Shown here: piece by piece, positions 53,082 to 62,258 of the stretch
Position numbering within the stretch: the stretch's first letter is position 1
Layout of the letters: every line of letters starts with the position of its first letter
DNA from: Candidatus Eremiobacteraceae bacterium
GTDB lineage: Bacteria; Vulcanimicrobiota; Vulcanimicrobiia; Eremiobacterales; Eremiobacteraceae
NCBI GenBank assembly: GCA_035295225.1
Contig: DATGJI010000031.1
Coordinates: forward strand, 19,017 to 83,016
Direction of reading: 5' to 3'
DNA: 64,000 nucleotides
Made by a program: the position numbers and the translations under genes
Notes under the pieces: generated by a model
Database searches by the model: none
The model's input: the letters and a program-made list of their open reading frames with translations, nothing else
Told to the model about the DNA's origin: nothing

Positions 53082-53663
53082 GTGCTTGGCCTTGGCGCCT
53101 TCACCATCTCGGGCGTCATCGAGGCCAGACGGAAGGATATGGACGTCGTCGGTGCCGCCGCCGTCGCTTTTATCACGGCGGTTGGCGGTGGGACCGTTCG
53201 CGATGTCTTACTCGACCGCTATCCGATCTTCTGGATCCAGGACCAGCGTTATGCGATCTATATATTCGCGATCGCCGTCGTCTCTTTCTACAGCTTGCGA
53301 TCTACCCGCCTCGCGAAGAGCGCAATCCTGATACCTGACGCGCTCGGGCTCGGCCTTTTCGCGGTTACTGGAGCGACGTATGCGATGGAGAGCAACGTTT
53401 CGTTTTTCATCGCGCTGCTCATGGGCGTGATCACGGGCGTGTTCGGCGGTGTGCTGCGTGACGTCATCTGCAACGAGATCCCGACGGTATTCGCACGGAC
53501 GCAGCTTTATGCGACGTGCGCCTTGTTCGGAGCGCTCGTCTTCATGGTACTGGATCGAGCCGGCGTCGCGGCGGAGATCGCGGTTCCTTCGGGTGTGCTC
53601 GTCACATTGGCGCTGAGACTTGCCGCGATCCGCTTCAACATCACGCTCCCCCTCCCGCGCTAG
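53082..53663 (+). CDS. TRIC-family (UPF0126/YadS-like) membrane protein
   Basis: 193 aa, seven TM helices in two inverted halves. GAFTISGVIEARRKDMDVVGAAAVAFITAVGGGTVRDVLLD and its repeat (ITGVFGGVLRDVICNEIP) are the signature glycine-rich hairpins of TRIC cation channels. GTG 53082 is used; the frame is open further upstream with no canonical start, so the true N terminus may be 10-14 residues longer. Follows thrS. Confidence 0.88.
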   Translation: MLGLGAFTISGVIEARRKDMDVVGAAAVAFITAVGGGTVRDVLLDRYPIFWIQDQRYAIYIFAIAVVSFYSLRSTRLAKSAILIPDALGLGLFAVTGATYAMESNVSFFIALLMGVITGVFGGVLRDVICNEIPTVFARTQLYATCALFGALVFMVLDRAGVAAEIAVPSGVLVTLALRLAAIRFNITLPLPR

Positions 53664-53688
53664 AGCACAATCTTACCGAAGGGCCGAT

Positions 53689-53718
53689 GAAGGGGCCGAC
53701 GTCAGTCGGCCCTCGTTT
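53689..53718 (+). terminator. Terminator-like family A repeat after the TRIC gene
   Basis: GGGCCGAC / GTCGGCCC (53693-53700, 53705-53712) with loop GTCA followed by TCGTTTCTTT. Same GAAG-plus-stem unit as at 37257. Serves the convergent pair TRIC/DUF gene. Confidence 0.75.
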
Positions 53719-53720
53719 CT

Positions 53721-54128
53721 TTAAAGCGGCCGACGTTTTGCCGCGGAGAGCCCGAGAACCGTGGTAGCAGCGGCAAGCGTCACGATGAGAACCACGTCTG
53801 CGATCGACGTAAACCCGAAGCGCCACGAGACGCCGGCGGCGGCGATCTCCGGCGCATGAATGGCAAGCGCACCAATGGCCCAGACCAACGATGTGGCAAT
53901 GACCAAGCGCAGTCCCCAAATCGAGCCGCGCAAGCAGAGCACCGCGCCGAAGATCTGCACCGCATACGCCGCGCAGAGCACAATAACGGCCGCCCAGACC
54001 GAAACACCGAGTCGCGCCGGCTCGCGGAATTCAAAGTCTTCCAGCACGTGCGGCAACGTCGCGACGAGCAGGACTAACGAGAGCAGACCCGCGCGAAGGT
54101 GTGCCGACCGATGCGCCGTCAAGGGCAC
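53721..54128 (-). CDS. Small membrane protein
   Basis: 135 aa with four TM segments (about 12-30, 45-66, 72-90 and 104-122). GTG 54128 start. The pattern resembles small integral membrane proteins annotated as hypothetical in soil bacteria; no function assigned. Divergent from tsaD by 27 bp. Confidence 0.6.
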   Translation of the reverse strand: MPLTAHRSAHLRAGLLSLVLLVATLPHVLEDFEFREPARLGVSVWAAVIVLCAAYAVQIFGAVLCLRGSIWGLRLVIATSLVWAIGALAIHAPEIAAAGVSWRFGFTSIADVVLIVTLAAATTVLGLSAAKRRPL

Positions 54129-54155
54129 GAGGTGCGGCTCTCGAATCGAAATCCC

Positions 54156-55172
54156 ATGCGTTTGCTCGGCATCGAAACCTCGTGCGACGACACGGCCGCG
54201 GCGGTAGTCGTGGATGGCCGGATCGCGGAGTCAAACGTTCTGGCCAGCCAAGATGAATTCCACCGCGAATATGGCGGCGTCGTGCCGGAAATCGCCAGCC
54301 GAAAACATGTCGAGACGGTGAATGCCGTGATCGAAGCGGCGTTGGCGCGCGCCAACCGCACGTTCGACGACATCGACGGAGTTGCTGTCACGTGCGGTCC
54401 CGGCCTCGCGGGATCGCTCGTTGTCGGCGTGGCCGCGGCCCAAGCGCTTGCCTTTGCGCGCGACCTGCCGGCATATGCTATCAATCACCTGCACGGCCAT
54501 CTCTTCGCGAACTTTCTCACCGATCCAGACGAGCCCGACCGCGCGACGCCTGAGACCCCCTTCGTCTGCCTCGTGGTCTCAGGCGGACACACCGATCTCA
54601 TCGAGGTTCAAGAGCCCGGTCATCACCGCGTCATCGGGCGGACGCTCGACGACGCGGCAGGCGAAGCGTATGATAAAGTAGCGAGGTTGTTGGGGTTGGG
54701 CTTCCCGGGCGGCCCGCTGCTCGACGCGCTGGCGCGCGATGGAAATCCGCGCGCGTTTCGCTTTCCACGTGCGCTCATGGACGATTCCACATTCGACTTC
54801 TCGTTCTCCGGACTCAAGACTTCCGTCCGCTATCACCTCGACGCGCATCCTGAGGATGCGCAACTGCGCGCCGCCGATGTCGCCGCGAGCTTCCAAGCCG
54901 CCGTCGTCGATGTGTTGTGCGCGAAAACGCTTCGCGCCGCTCGGGCTCTGGGAGTGCGGACGATCGCCCTGGCCGGCGGCGTGTCCGCAAACTCGCTTCT
55001 CCGATCGCAGCTGCGTGCGCTCGGCCAAGCCGAGGGCTTGCGCGTCCTTGTGCCGCCGCTCGCCTTCTGCACAGACAACGCGGCGATGATCGCGTGCGCC
55101 GCCTATTATCGCGGCGATCTCGCACGCGTCAATCCGGACGATCTGCGCGCAGATCCCAACTTCGCATGGTAA
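54156..55172 (+). CDS. tsaD: tRNA threonylcarbamoyladenosine transferase subunit
   Basis: 338 aa. LLGIETSCDDTAAAVV at the N terminus, HLHGHLFANF (metal-binding HxxxH) and the ATP site GRTLDDAAGEAYDKVARLLGL are TsaD hallmarks, with GGVSANSLLR near the end. Transfers the threonylcarbamoyl group to A37 of ANN-decoding tRNAs. ATG 54156 is preferred; a start at 54099 would overlap the divergent gene. Confidence 0.96.
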   Translation: MRLLGIETSCDDTAAAVVVDGRIAESNVLASQDEFHREYGGVVPEIASRKHVETVNAVIEAALARANRTFDDIDGVAVTCGPGLAGSLVVGVAAAQALAFARDLPAYAINHLHGHLFANFLTDPDEPDRATPETPFVCLVVSGGHTDLIEVQEPGHHRVIGRTLDDAAGEAYDKVARLLGLGFPGGPLLDALARDGNPRAFRFPRALMDDSTFDFSFSGLKTSVRYHLDAHPEDAQLRAADVAASFQAAVVDVLCAKTLRAARALGVRTIALAGGVSANSLLRSQLRALGQAEGLRVLVPPLAFCTDNAAMIACAAYYRGDLARVNPDDLRADPNFAW

Positions 55173-55191
55173 AGGCATAGAGGTGACGTCG

Positions 55192-56277
55192 ATGATCGCT
55201 CCATTGCTTCTCGCACTCTCGATCGCGCCGCCGCATAGCGCCCACGCCTCGACGTGGAGTTCGGGTATTTCCAGCGGCTCCGCACCGGTCGCCGTCGCCG
55301 TCGGATTTCGTGCCCCAGATTTCTCGCTCCCAACTTTGGACAATCGCACCGTCAGACTCAGCGACTACCGCGGGAACGCCGTGCTCCTGAATTTCTTCGC
55401 GAGCTGGTGCCCGGCGTGTCAAGATGAAATGCCGATCTTTGTGAAGACGGCCCCGGTGCTTGCTTCGTCGCATATCGACTTCCTCGGCGTTGACGTGTCG
55501 GAAGAAGACTCCGTCGTAGGCGATTTCGCCAAACATTACTCCGCCACGACGTACCCGCTTGCTCTTGACCGGAACGGTGACGAGTACAGGGCGTACGGCT
55601 TCAAGGCCATCCCGACCACTCTCGTTCTCGACTCGGACGGCATCATCGCCTATCGTCTGACCGGCGGCGAGACCGACGCGAAAGACCTCTCCGACATACT
55701 GCGCTCTGTTGCACTCCGACAGGAGGGCGACATCGTGGAGGGGGATGCCGTGATCCGCACGATGCGCTACGACATCGCATCCGGATCCGATCGCGGTGCT
55801 CTGACCGTGATCGTGATCGACGACAGTAACGGTTCGTTGGGCGTGCGAGTGACGGAGAAATGGGCGGACCTTGGAACCGTCGCCTCCGCCGTCGGCTCGA
55901 TCGCGGCCGACGGTACGATAGACTTCGGCTCGCAGCGGCTGCCGCCGCTATCGCGACTCGTACTGCCATATTTTGCGAACGAGCTCGAACAGGAGGCGGC
56001 ATCGAAGTCGACGGTTTCGTCGGTCACGGGAGGTTTCGCCACTAGCGTTCGGTTTGCGCTTTCGACATCGAAAGGGGGCGGCCGGGAGACGATTTCGGAA
56101 CGGATGACCGCGCAGGATGTTTCCGGTTCGCAAGGCGGATACGCGGCCTCGGGGATAGTTCTCTACAGCACTTCCAGCAAGACTCCCATCGCCGGAAAGT
56201 TTGCGGTTTCAGCGAGCGGGCAAAGCGACACGCCCGGCACGTACAGTTTCACGTTACAATCGAAGCCGAGCCGGTAG
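55192..56277 (+). CDS. Exported TlpA/ResA-like thioredoxin fused to a beta domain
   Basis: 361 aa. Signal peptide (residues 1-19), then a TlpA-type redoxin domain: NFFASWCPACQDEMP (C73/C76) and cis-Pro loop IPTTLVLD. From about residue 190 a second, beta-rich domain without cysteines follows (RGALTVIVIDDSNGSLGVRV). It would reduce or isomerise thiols outside the membrane, for example during cytochrome c maturation. GAGGTG is the ribosome site for ATG 55192; GTG 55183 is an alternative. Lies 19 bp after tsaD. Confidence 0.88.
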   Translation: MIAPLLLALSIAPPHSAHASTWSSGISSGSAPVAVAVGFRAPDFSLPTLDNRTVRLSDYRGNAVLLNFFASWCPACQDEMPIFVKTAPVLASSHIDFLGVDVSEEDSVVGDFAKHYSATTYPLALDRNGDEYRAYGFKAIPTTLVLDSDGIIAYRLTGGETDAKDLSDILRSVALRQEGDIVEGDAVIRTMRYDIASGSDRGALTVIVIDDSNGSLGVRVTEKWADLGTVASAVGSIAADGTIDFGSQRLPPLSRLVLPYFANELEQEAASKSTVSSVTGGFATSVRFALSTSKGGGRETISERMTAQDVSGSQGGYAASGIVLYSTSSKTPIAGKFAVSASGQSDTPGTYSFTLQSKPSR

Positions 56278-56297
56278 AGATCTGACAGGGCGCCCGT

Positions 56298-57755
56298 TCA
56301 CACCGCGGCGCCGGCTTCCTTGCCTTCGCCCGCGCGCATGATCTTCAGGAAGTTCGTGCGGCCTCGCACGCCGAGCGGCGTGCCGCCCACGACGACCGCA
56401 GCCTCGCCATGCTGGATCACGCCGCGCGCGAGGAGATCGGCTTCGACTGCCTCCATCATCTCCTCGGTCGTCCGCTCGAAGTCCGTCACAGTCGCGAAGA
56501 CGCCCCAATCCGTGGCCAGACGGCGCGCGACGCTCGAGTCCGGCACATACGCGTAGACAGGGACCGGCGGCTTATCCTTGCTCACGATGCGCGCGGAAAA
56601 ACCTGAGCGCGTGAATGCGGCGATCGCGCGCACATCCATGTGTTCGGCGATGTGGCATGCGGCGTTCGCGATAGCGTGCGAATCTTCGCGCACGCGGCGC
56701 CGGCGGCGCTCGCGCGGCGGAAACGCGGTCTCGGCTTCGCGCGCGATGCGCACCATCGTCTGCACGGCCTCCACCGGGTACTCGCCCGACGCGGTCTCTC
56801 CGGATAGCATGATCCCGTCGCTTCCGTCGATGATCGCGTTCGCCACGTCCGATGCCTCGGCGCGCGTCGGACGCGGACTGTGGATCATGGACTCGAGCAT
56901 CTGCGTCGCGGTGATCACGGGTATGAGGTGTTCGCCTGCCTTGGCGATGATGTGTTTCTGCATGGTGGGCACGCGCTCGGGCGCCATCTCCACGCCGAGA
57001 TCTCCGCGCGCCACCATTGCGCCATCCGAACGCGCAAGGATCTCGTCAAGCCGTTCGATGGCTTCCGGCTTTTCGATCTTTGCGAACACCGGCGTATCGC
57101 CGCCGGCATCGCGGACTGCGTTCTTCGCGTCCTCGACGTCGTGCGGATGCCGGACGAACGAGAGCGCGATGAAATCCGCGCCGAGTTTCACCGCATAGGC
57201 AAGATCGATACGGTCCTTCTCGGTGAGTGCCGGCGACGAAACGTTGACCCCGGGCAGATTGATGCCTTTATGTTCGCCGAGCAAGCCTCCGCACACGACG
57301 ACCGTTTTGACCGACGTGCCGGTCGTGCTGATCACGCGTAATTCGAGATTTCCGTCGTCGAGCAAAATTCGATCACCGGCACGCACATCGCGCGCGAGCG
57401 CCAAGTACGGCGTGCTGACGCATCGCGAGTCGCCGACTCGGGCGACTGTCGTGATCTCAAACTCATCGCCGACAGAGAGCGCTATCGGACGGCCGTCCAC
57501 GAGATCGCCGATGCGAAGTTTCGGTCCCTGAAGATCTGCTAGAACAGCGACGTGTCGGTCGGCTTCTCGCGCTGCAGCGCGAACGAGATCGAGCGATAGG
57601 GCGAAATTCTCATGGGACGCATGGGAAAAATTTACTCTGAAAACATCGACGCCCGCGGCAACGAGCCGACGGACGGTGGCTTGGTCGTTGCTTGCAGGAC
57701 CAAGCGTCGCGACGATTTTGGTCCTGCGAATCCAAGTGTTGACTGTATCGTCCAT
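56298..57755 (-). CDS. pyk: Pyruvate kinase
   Basis: 485 aa. RTKIVATLGPAS at the N terminus, the signature VFAKIEKPEAIERLDE and DGAMVARGDLGVE (substrate/K-Mg region), and TATQMLESMIHSPRPTRAEASDVANAI identify pyruvate kinase, the last glycolytic ATP-forming step. C-terminal regulatory domain present. Single gene, convergent with the TlpA-like gene (20-bp gap). Confidence 0.97.
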   Translation of the reverse strand: MDDTVNTWIRRTKIVATLGPASNDQATVRRLVAAGVDVFRVNFSHASHENFALSLDLVRAAAREADRHVAVLADLQGPKLRIGDLVDGRPIALSVGDEFEITTVARVGDSRCVSTPYLALARDVRAGDRILLDDGNLELRVISTTGTSVKTVVVCGGLLGEHKGINLPGVNVSSPALTEKDRIDLAYAVKLGADFIALSFVRHPHDVEDAKNAVRDAGGDTPVFAKIEKPEAIERLDEILARSDGAMVARGDLGVEMAPERVPTMQKHIIAKAGEHLIPVITATQMLESMIHSPRPTRAEASDVANAIIDGSDGIMLSGETASGEYPVEAVQTMVRIAREAETAFPPRERRRRRVREDSHAIANAACHIAEHMDVRAIAAFTRSGFSARIVSKDKPPVPVYAYVPDSSVARRLATDWGVFATVTDFERTTEEMMEAVEADLLARGVIQHGEAAVVVGGTPLGVRGRTNFLKIMRAGEGKEAGAAV

Positions 57756-57862
57756 GAAAATATGATTTGTGCCACAGGCGGCTATGCGCCTCCAAGCGGC
57801 GGGTGATGCAGTGCCTGCGCCGAAGCGTTACAGCCAGCTATCATCCGCGAAGGAGAGCGCGA

Positions 57863-58549
57863 ATGTTGCCCATCTATCGACGATTCGGGTCCGCCGTCGG
57901 AGCAGCTTTGCTCGCTGCTGCGCTGTTCACCATCGCATCGTGCGGCGGCCAGAACTCCGTCACCCCAACCGCGCATCCCGGCCAAATCGGCAACGCTGAA
58001 CGAGTCGCGCAGCCCGCGGCGACGGCGTCACCGATTCAACTTGTCCCCGGCACCACGATCGGCACCGATGTCTTCCCCAGAGGTGATACGTCCACCGGCG
58101 GCCAGGGGCAGACCGTGAACGGCATCCCGTGCCAAAAATCGCTGCAGCCAACGTTTCATCACCACGTCCATCTCTCGCTTTTCGTCAATGGCGAGCAGAT
58201 CGCGATTCCGATCGGCACCGGGATGAAGAATCCCGGACATGGGAATTACATCTACCACGCGGACTGCTTCTACTGGCTGCATACGCATGACGAGACGGGC
58301 ATCATCCATATGGAAGCGCCGACGTCGCGCTTCTACAACCTGCACGACTACTTCTACGAATGGGGCGAACCGTTGAGCTCTAACGATGTGGCCGGATATA
58401 CCGGCACGGTCACGGTTTTCCTCAACGGCGTGCAGCAATCGATCGATCCGCGAACGATACAATTCAGCCCATATCTGCAGATCACGCTTGAGGTCGGCTC
58501 GCCCGTCGTGACGCCGCCGACATACATCTTCCCGCCGAACTACAAGTAG
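57863..58549 (+). CDS. His-rich lipoprotein of unknown function
   Basis: 228 aa. AAGGAGAG precedes ATG 57863; lipobox IASC with Cys27. The mature domain carries a dense His array: H99-H101, H103 (FHHHVHLSLFVNG), H126, H132, and H140/H142/H149 (YWLHTHDETGIIHMEAP), plus Cys90 and Cys135, suggesting metal binding. Family not recognised. The 3' end overlaps convergent purN by 10 bp. Confidence 0.8.
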   Translation: MLPIYRRFGSAVGAALLAAALFTIASCGGQNSVTPTAHPGQIGNAERVAQPAATASPIQLVPGTTIGTDVFPRGDTSTGGQGQTVNGIPCQKSLQPTFHHHVHLSLFVNGEQIAIPIGTGMKNPGHGNYIYHADCFYWLHTHDETGIIHMEAPTSRFYNLHDYFYEWGEPLSSNDVAGYTGTVTVFLNGVQQSIDPRTIQFSPYLQITLEVGSPVVTPPTYIFPPNYK

Positions 58550-59205
58550 CCGGCGGCCGTCAGCCACGAGCTGACGCCTTCGGCGACCACCTCGCGCTCG
58601 ACGTCGTGCAGACGTTCGAGCGCTTTGTTTTCATCATCGCCCGGCAACAGCGGGCAGGTGCGGCGCGCCAGCACAGGCCCTCGATCGACGTCGGCCGTGA
58701 TCTGGATCAGGGTTGCGCCCGTCATGCGAGCGCCGAAGGCCAACGCATCGCGCAGGGCGTGTGCGCCGCGAAAAACGGGAGTCACGCTTCCGTCTGGCAG
58801 CGCGACGTCGTCGGCGAGCGGGTCGTCGGGAAGAAACGCCGGATGAAGGTTGAGAATGCCTGAAAAACCGGCGTTGACGAACGACGCATCGAGGACATGC
58901 ATCCAGCCGAGCAAGAGCACAAGCTCGATGCGGTGCGCCCGCGCGTCCGCCGCTAGGCGTGCGCCGTATGCCGCGCGCGATTCGGCATGCCGGTCGAACG
59001 GGGCGATGAGCACGGGAATGCCGGCGCGCGACGCGCGCTCAATCGCAAACGCATCGCGCGCCGTCGAGACCACGAGCCGGATGTCGAGGGGCAACGCTTC
59101 CTTCGCCGCCAGGTCGATCACGTGTTGCAGATTGGTGCCTGCACCCGAGACGAAGATCGCGGTCGGGATTTTTCGCCCGCGACGCGAGGCGGCGGACTCG
59201 TTCAC
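58540..59205 (-). CDS. purN: Phosphoribosylglycinamide formyltransferase
   Basis: 221 aa. TAIFVSGAGTNLQHVI (P-loop, usually SGNGSN), GILNLHPAFLP with the catalytic Asn/His, and ITADVDRGPVL containing the catalytic Asp. Third step of purine biosynthesis. GTG 59205 shares GTGA with the purM stop, so purM-purN are coupled. An ORF start at 59229 would lie inside purM. Confidence 0.93.
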   Translation of the reverse strand: MNESAASRRGRKIPTAIFVSGAGTNLQHVIDLAAKEALPLDIRLVVSTARDAFAIERASRAGIPVLIAPFDRHAESRAAYGARLAADARAHRIELVLLLGWMHVLDASFVNAGFSGILNLHPAFLPDDPLADDVALPDGSVTPVFRGAHALRDALAFGARMTGATLIQITADVDRGPVLARRTCPLLPGDDENKALERLHDVEREVVAEGVSSWLTAAGYL

Positions 59206-60257
59206 GCGATGATGACGGCCGGTCCGCAAGCGTGCCGTGGTTCGATCTCACCGACGACCGATGCCGTGGCGCCCGCCGCATCCATGACCGGGTGGTCTTT
59301 CAACGCGGCGCGCGCCGCCGCAAGCGCCGCAGCCTTGTCGGCGGCGGCGACAACCATGCAGAATCCAACGCCCATGTTCAGGGTGCGATGCGCATCTTCC
59401 ATTGAAAGTTCGGCGGCTTCCGCGATCATCGCGACGATAGCCGGTAGGGACCAAGCACTGCGGTCAAACCGGGCCGCAAGATGACCGGGTAGGATGCGCG
59501 GCAGGTTCTCGATCAGGCCGCCGCCCGTGATGTGCGCCATCGCCTTGACGGTGACGCCCGCGGCCTGCACCGCGCGCACGTACCGAAGATAGCTCGGATG
59601 GACGGCGAGCAGCGCGTCGCCGATCGTCCGGTCGGATCCCGCGAGCCGTTCAACCCAGCGCTCGGGTGTGAGGACGCTCCGCGCAAGCGAGTAGCCGTTC
59701 GTGTGCAGTCCGTTCGCCGGCAAGGCGATGATGGCGTCGCCTGCGCTGACAGTCGACGGGTCTGCGAGAGCATCCCGCTCCGCCGCGCCGACGATCGTGC
59801 CGGCGATGTCGAAATGCGCTTCGGCGTACACGCCCGGCATCTCGGCCGTCTCGCCGCCGAGCAGCGCCGCGCCATTTTCAGCGCACGCTTTTGCGACGCC
59901 ACCGACGACGCGCGCCGCCACATCCGGATCAAGCTTGCCGACGGCATAGTAGTCGAGGAAGAACAGCGGCTGCGCGTTGACGCACAAGATGTCGTTCACG
60001 CAATGATTGACGAGATCTTGGCCGACGGTATCGTAGCGATGCAAGGCCGCCGCGATGAGCACTTTCGTGCCCACGCCGTCCGTGCTCGCGACGAGCACAG
60101 GATCGCGATAGCCGCGAAATTCGAAGCAGCCTCCGAATCCGCCGATGCCGTCCAGGATACGCGGATCCCGGCTGCGCTGCGCGATCTCGCGATAGCGTGC
60201 GACCGCCTCATTTCCGGCAGTGATGTCCACGCCTGCCGCTGCGTAACGGTCGGTCAT
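59202..60257 (-). CDS. purM: Phosphoribosylformylglycinamidine cyclo-ligase (AIR synthetase)
   Basis: 351 aa. VDITAGNEAVARYREIA near the start, STDGVGTKVLIA and the ATP/Mg region HCVNDILCVNAQPLFFLDYYA, then GGETAEMPGVY are diagnostic PurM motifs. It precedes purN in a compact purine operon that follows the TPM/LemA genes. Confidence 0.96.
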   Translation of the reverse strand: MTDRYAAAGVDITAGNEAVARYREIAQRSRDPRILDGIGGFGGCFEFRGYRDPVLVASTDGVGTKVLIAAALHRYDTVGQDLVNHCVNDILCVNAQPLFFLDYYAVGKLDPDVAARVVGGVAKACAENGAALLGGETAEMPGVYAEAHFDIAGTIVGAAERDALADPSTVSAGDAIIALPANGLHTNGYSLARSVLTPERWVERLAGSDRTIGDALLAVHPSYLRYVRAVQAAGVTVKAMAHITGGGLIENLPRILPGHLAARFDRSAWSLPAIVAMIAEAAELSMEDAHRTLNMGVGFCMVVAAADKAAALAAARAALKDHPVMDAAGATASVVGEIEPRHACGPAVIIA

Positions 60258-60291
60258 GCGATCACGTTCGGTGGGGCCTGAGCGTCGTCAT

Positions 60292-60702
60292 TCAGCGAGC
60301 AGCGCGCGGGAATCGCCGTTCGAGTTCGTCGGCGACGGTTTCGATACCGTGCACGAGACCATCGGTGAGGTCGCCCTGCTTGATACGCGACGACACGGCT
60401 GCCGCGACGTGGTCCCAGAATTCCTGGCCGACTTGTTGGTGAATGCCGACATCGCCCAGCACGACGAACTCGCGTCGCGTTGGCGCGACGAAGAAAAGAA
60501 TGCCGTTTCGTTCGGGCGTTGCCGTCAATCCGAGTCGATCAAACGCGCGTTCCGCGGTCTTCCTCAACTCCCCCCAGAAATGCGGAGCGAGCGAGACGTG
60601 TATCGGCGCCGACGTGCGGAGCTCCGCTGCGGCTATGGCCGATTCGATGCGCTTCGTATCGATATGCCGCACCAATCTGCGGTGCACGAAATGCTTCACC
60701 AT
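60292..60702 (-). CDS. TPM-domain protein (second, cytoplasmic-type)
   Basis: 136 aa from ATG 60702, which overlaps the end of the YgcG-like gene by 7 bp (ATGGTGA). KRIESAIAAAELRTSAPIHVSLAP and NGILFFVAPTRREFVVLGDVGIHQQVG match the TPM/TLP18.3 fold. A start at 60825 would place a poly-Arg shadow N terminus from the other frame and is rejected. Companion of the LemA/TPM pair. Confidence 0.85.
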   Translation of the reverse strand: MVKHFVHRRLVRHIDTKRIESAIAAAELRTSAPIHVSLAPHFWGELRKTAERAFDRLGLTATPERNGILFFVAPTRREFVVLGDVGIHQQVGQEFWDHVAAAVSSRIKQGDLTDGLVHGIETVADELERRFPRAAR

Positions 60703-61484
60703 GATCCCGAAGCGCCTCCGCCGCCGCCCATGCCGCCGCCTCCCGAAAAGCCGCCGCCGCCGGAGTAGCCCCCACCGGACGACCCGCCGCCGCGTCCACC
60801 GCCGAGGATGCTGAACAACAACCACATCGCCATGGCCGGACTGCGGATGAACAGCAGGATAAAACCGATGATGATGAGCCCGATGATGATCGCCCCGATG
60901 GGGCTGAACGATGTATCGGACGATCCCGAGCCTTCGTCGCCGCCCATCGGCTGCAACGGCACGCCCTTCATCTCCGGTGCCGGGCTGCCGTCGATGAGTG
61001 CGAGGATTTGGGCGACGCCATTCGTGATCGCCGCGTCGTTGTCTCCCGCCTTGATCGAAGGCGTGATCACGTTGCGGACGATTTCGGACGCGGCCGCGTC
61101 CGTCACGGAGGATTCTAGTCCGTAGCCGACCTCGATGCGCAATTTTCGGTCTTGCGGAAAAACGAAGAGAACGAGACCGTCATCGAGCCCCTTGCGCCCG
61201 ACTTTCCACGCGGTGAACGCGTTGATCGTGTAGTCCTCGAGGGCGACGTCGCCTGTGGTCGTGCCGATGTAGACCAGGACTTGGTGCCCGGTGCGCTGCT
61301 CGTATGCTTGCAAGTCCGCGTCCAGCGCCGTTCGGGCTTGCGCTGAAAGAAAGCCGCTCTGATCCGTGACCCAGCGCGCGGGGACCGGCGGCGCAGGCGA
61401 TGCCGCGCGCACAGCGGGCGCACCGCCGCACAACGCGAGGACGGCGCACAGCGCGAAGCATGTCCGGACGAAGGCAGACCTCAC
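60696..61484 (-). CDS. TPM-domain membrane protein (YgcG-like)
   Basis: 262 aa. Signal peptide, TPM domain (VTDQSGFLSAQARTALDADLQAYEQRTGHQVLVYI, AFTAWKVGRKGLDDGLVLFVFPQDRKLRIEVGYGLE), TM segment near residues 195-215 (GAIIIGLIIIGFILLF), and a Gly-rich tail (GGGGFSGGGGMGGGGG). The classic partner of LemA. Function unclear. Confidence 0.92.
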   Translation of the reverse strand: MRSAFVRTCFALCAVLALCGGAPAVRAASPAPPVPARWVTDQSGFLSAQARTALDADLQAYEQRTGHQVLVYIGTTTGDVALEDYTINAFTAWKVGRKGLDDGLVLFVFPQDRKLRIEVGYGLESSVTDAAASEIVRNVITPSIKAGDNDAAITNGVAQILALIDGSPAPEMKGVPLQPMGGDEGSGSSDTSFSPIGAIIIGLIIIGFILLFIRSPAMAMWLLFSILGGGRGGGSSGGGYSGGGGFSGGGGMGGGGGASGSW

Positions 61485-61487
61485 GCG

Positions 61488-62099
61488 TTAGAATGTCACC
61501 TTCGGTGCATTCTCTGCTCCGCTTTGCGCTTGGAAGTACGGCTTCTCTGCGAATCGCGACCCGAAGAAGTTGGCGAAGAAGACCGTTGGGAAGCTCTGCC
61601 GCGTGGTGTTGAACGCTTGCGCCGCCTCGTTGTACCGCATGCGCTCGACGGCGATCCGGTTCTCAGTGCCCTCCAATTGCGCTTGCAGCGTCAAGAAGTT
61701 CTCGTTGGCCTTAAGATCCGGATAACGCTCGACGGTGACGAGCAAACGCGAAAGTGCAGACGTCAACCCATCCTGCGCTTGCTGGAACTGCGCGAAGGCG
61801 CGCGGATCGCTCGTGATGCCGGCAGTGCCGCCGGCTGTGACCTGCCCGACCTTCGAGCGCGCTTCGGCCACGGCGATATACGTGCTCTTCTCGAAGTTCG
61901 CCACACCCTTGACGGTGGCCACGAGATTCGGTATCAGATCTGCCCGCCGCTGGTAGACGTTTTCGACCTGGCCCCATTGCGCTTGTGTCGCCTGATCCAG
62001 CGTGACAAGGTTGTTGTACGCTCCGGCGGCGCCGCCCGCAGTGATGAGCGCCACGATAAGAATGACCAAGCCGCATCCCAGCGCGGTTTTATTCGCCAC
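61488..62099 (-). CDS. lemA: LemA family protein
   Basis: 203 aa. N-terminal TM (ALGCGLVILIVALITAGG) then the LemA helical domain (NNLVTLDQATQAQWGQVENVYQRRADLIPNLVATVKG and AVERYPDLKANENFLTLQAQLEGTENRIAVERMRYNEAAQAFN). GTG 62099 with GGAGGG upstream. First gene of the lemA-TPM-TPM-purM-purN run. Confidence 0.95.
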   Translation of the reverse strand: MANKTALGCGLVILIVALITAGGAAGAYNNLVTLDQATQAQWGQVENVYQRRADLIPNLVATVKGVANFEKSTYIAVAEARSKVGQVTAGGTAGITSDPRAFAQFQQAQDGLTSALSRLLVTVERYPDLKANENFLTLQAQLEGTENRIAVERMRYNEAAQAFNTTRQSFPTVFFANFFGSRFAEKPYFQAQSGAENAPKVTF

Positions 62100-62258
62100 C
62101 GGCTAACCCTCCGATAAGTAATCCATAAGAATTAGATAGCGCTTCGTTATCCCCAGGTCGTAATGCGCCCTGCGGCGAAATTCGCGCCGCTTCGTGATCA
62201 TAGAGCATTAGACGGCCTCCGCCATCCGCGCCGGCCTCCGAAAGGACTTCCAACAGCG

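Noticed and set aside
60702..60825. Poly-Arg N-terminal extension of the second TPM gene
   Set aside because: This stretch is the other-frame reading of the Gly-rich tail codons of the upstream TPM gene; the ATG at 60702 gives a clean domain and a 7-bp overlap.
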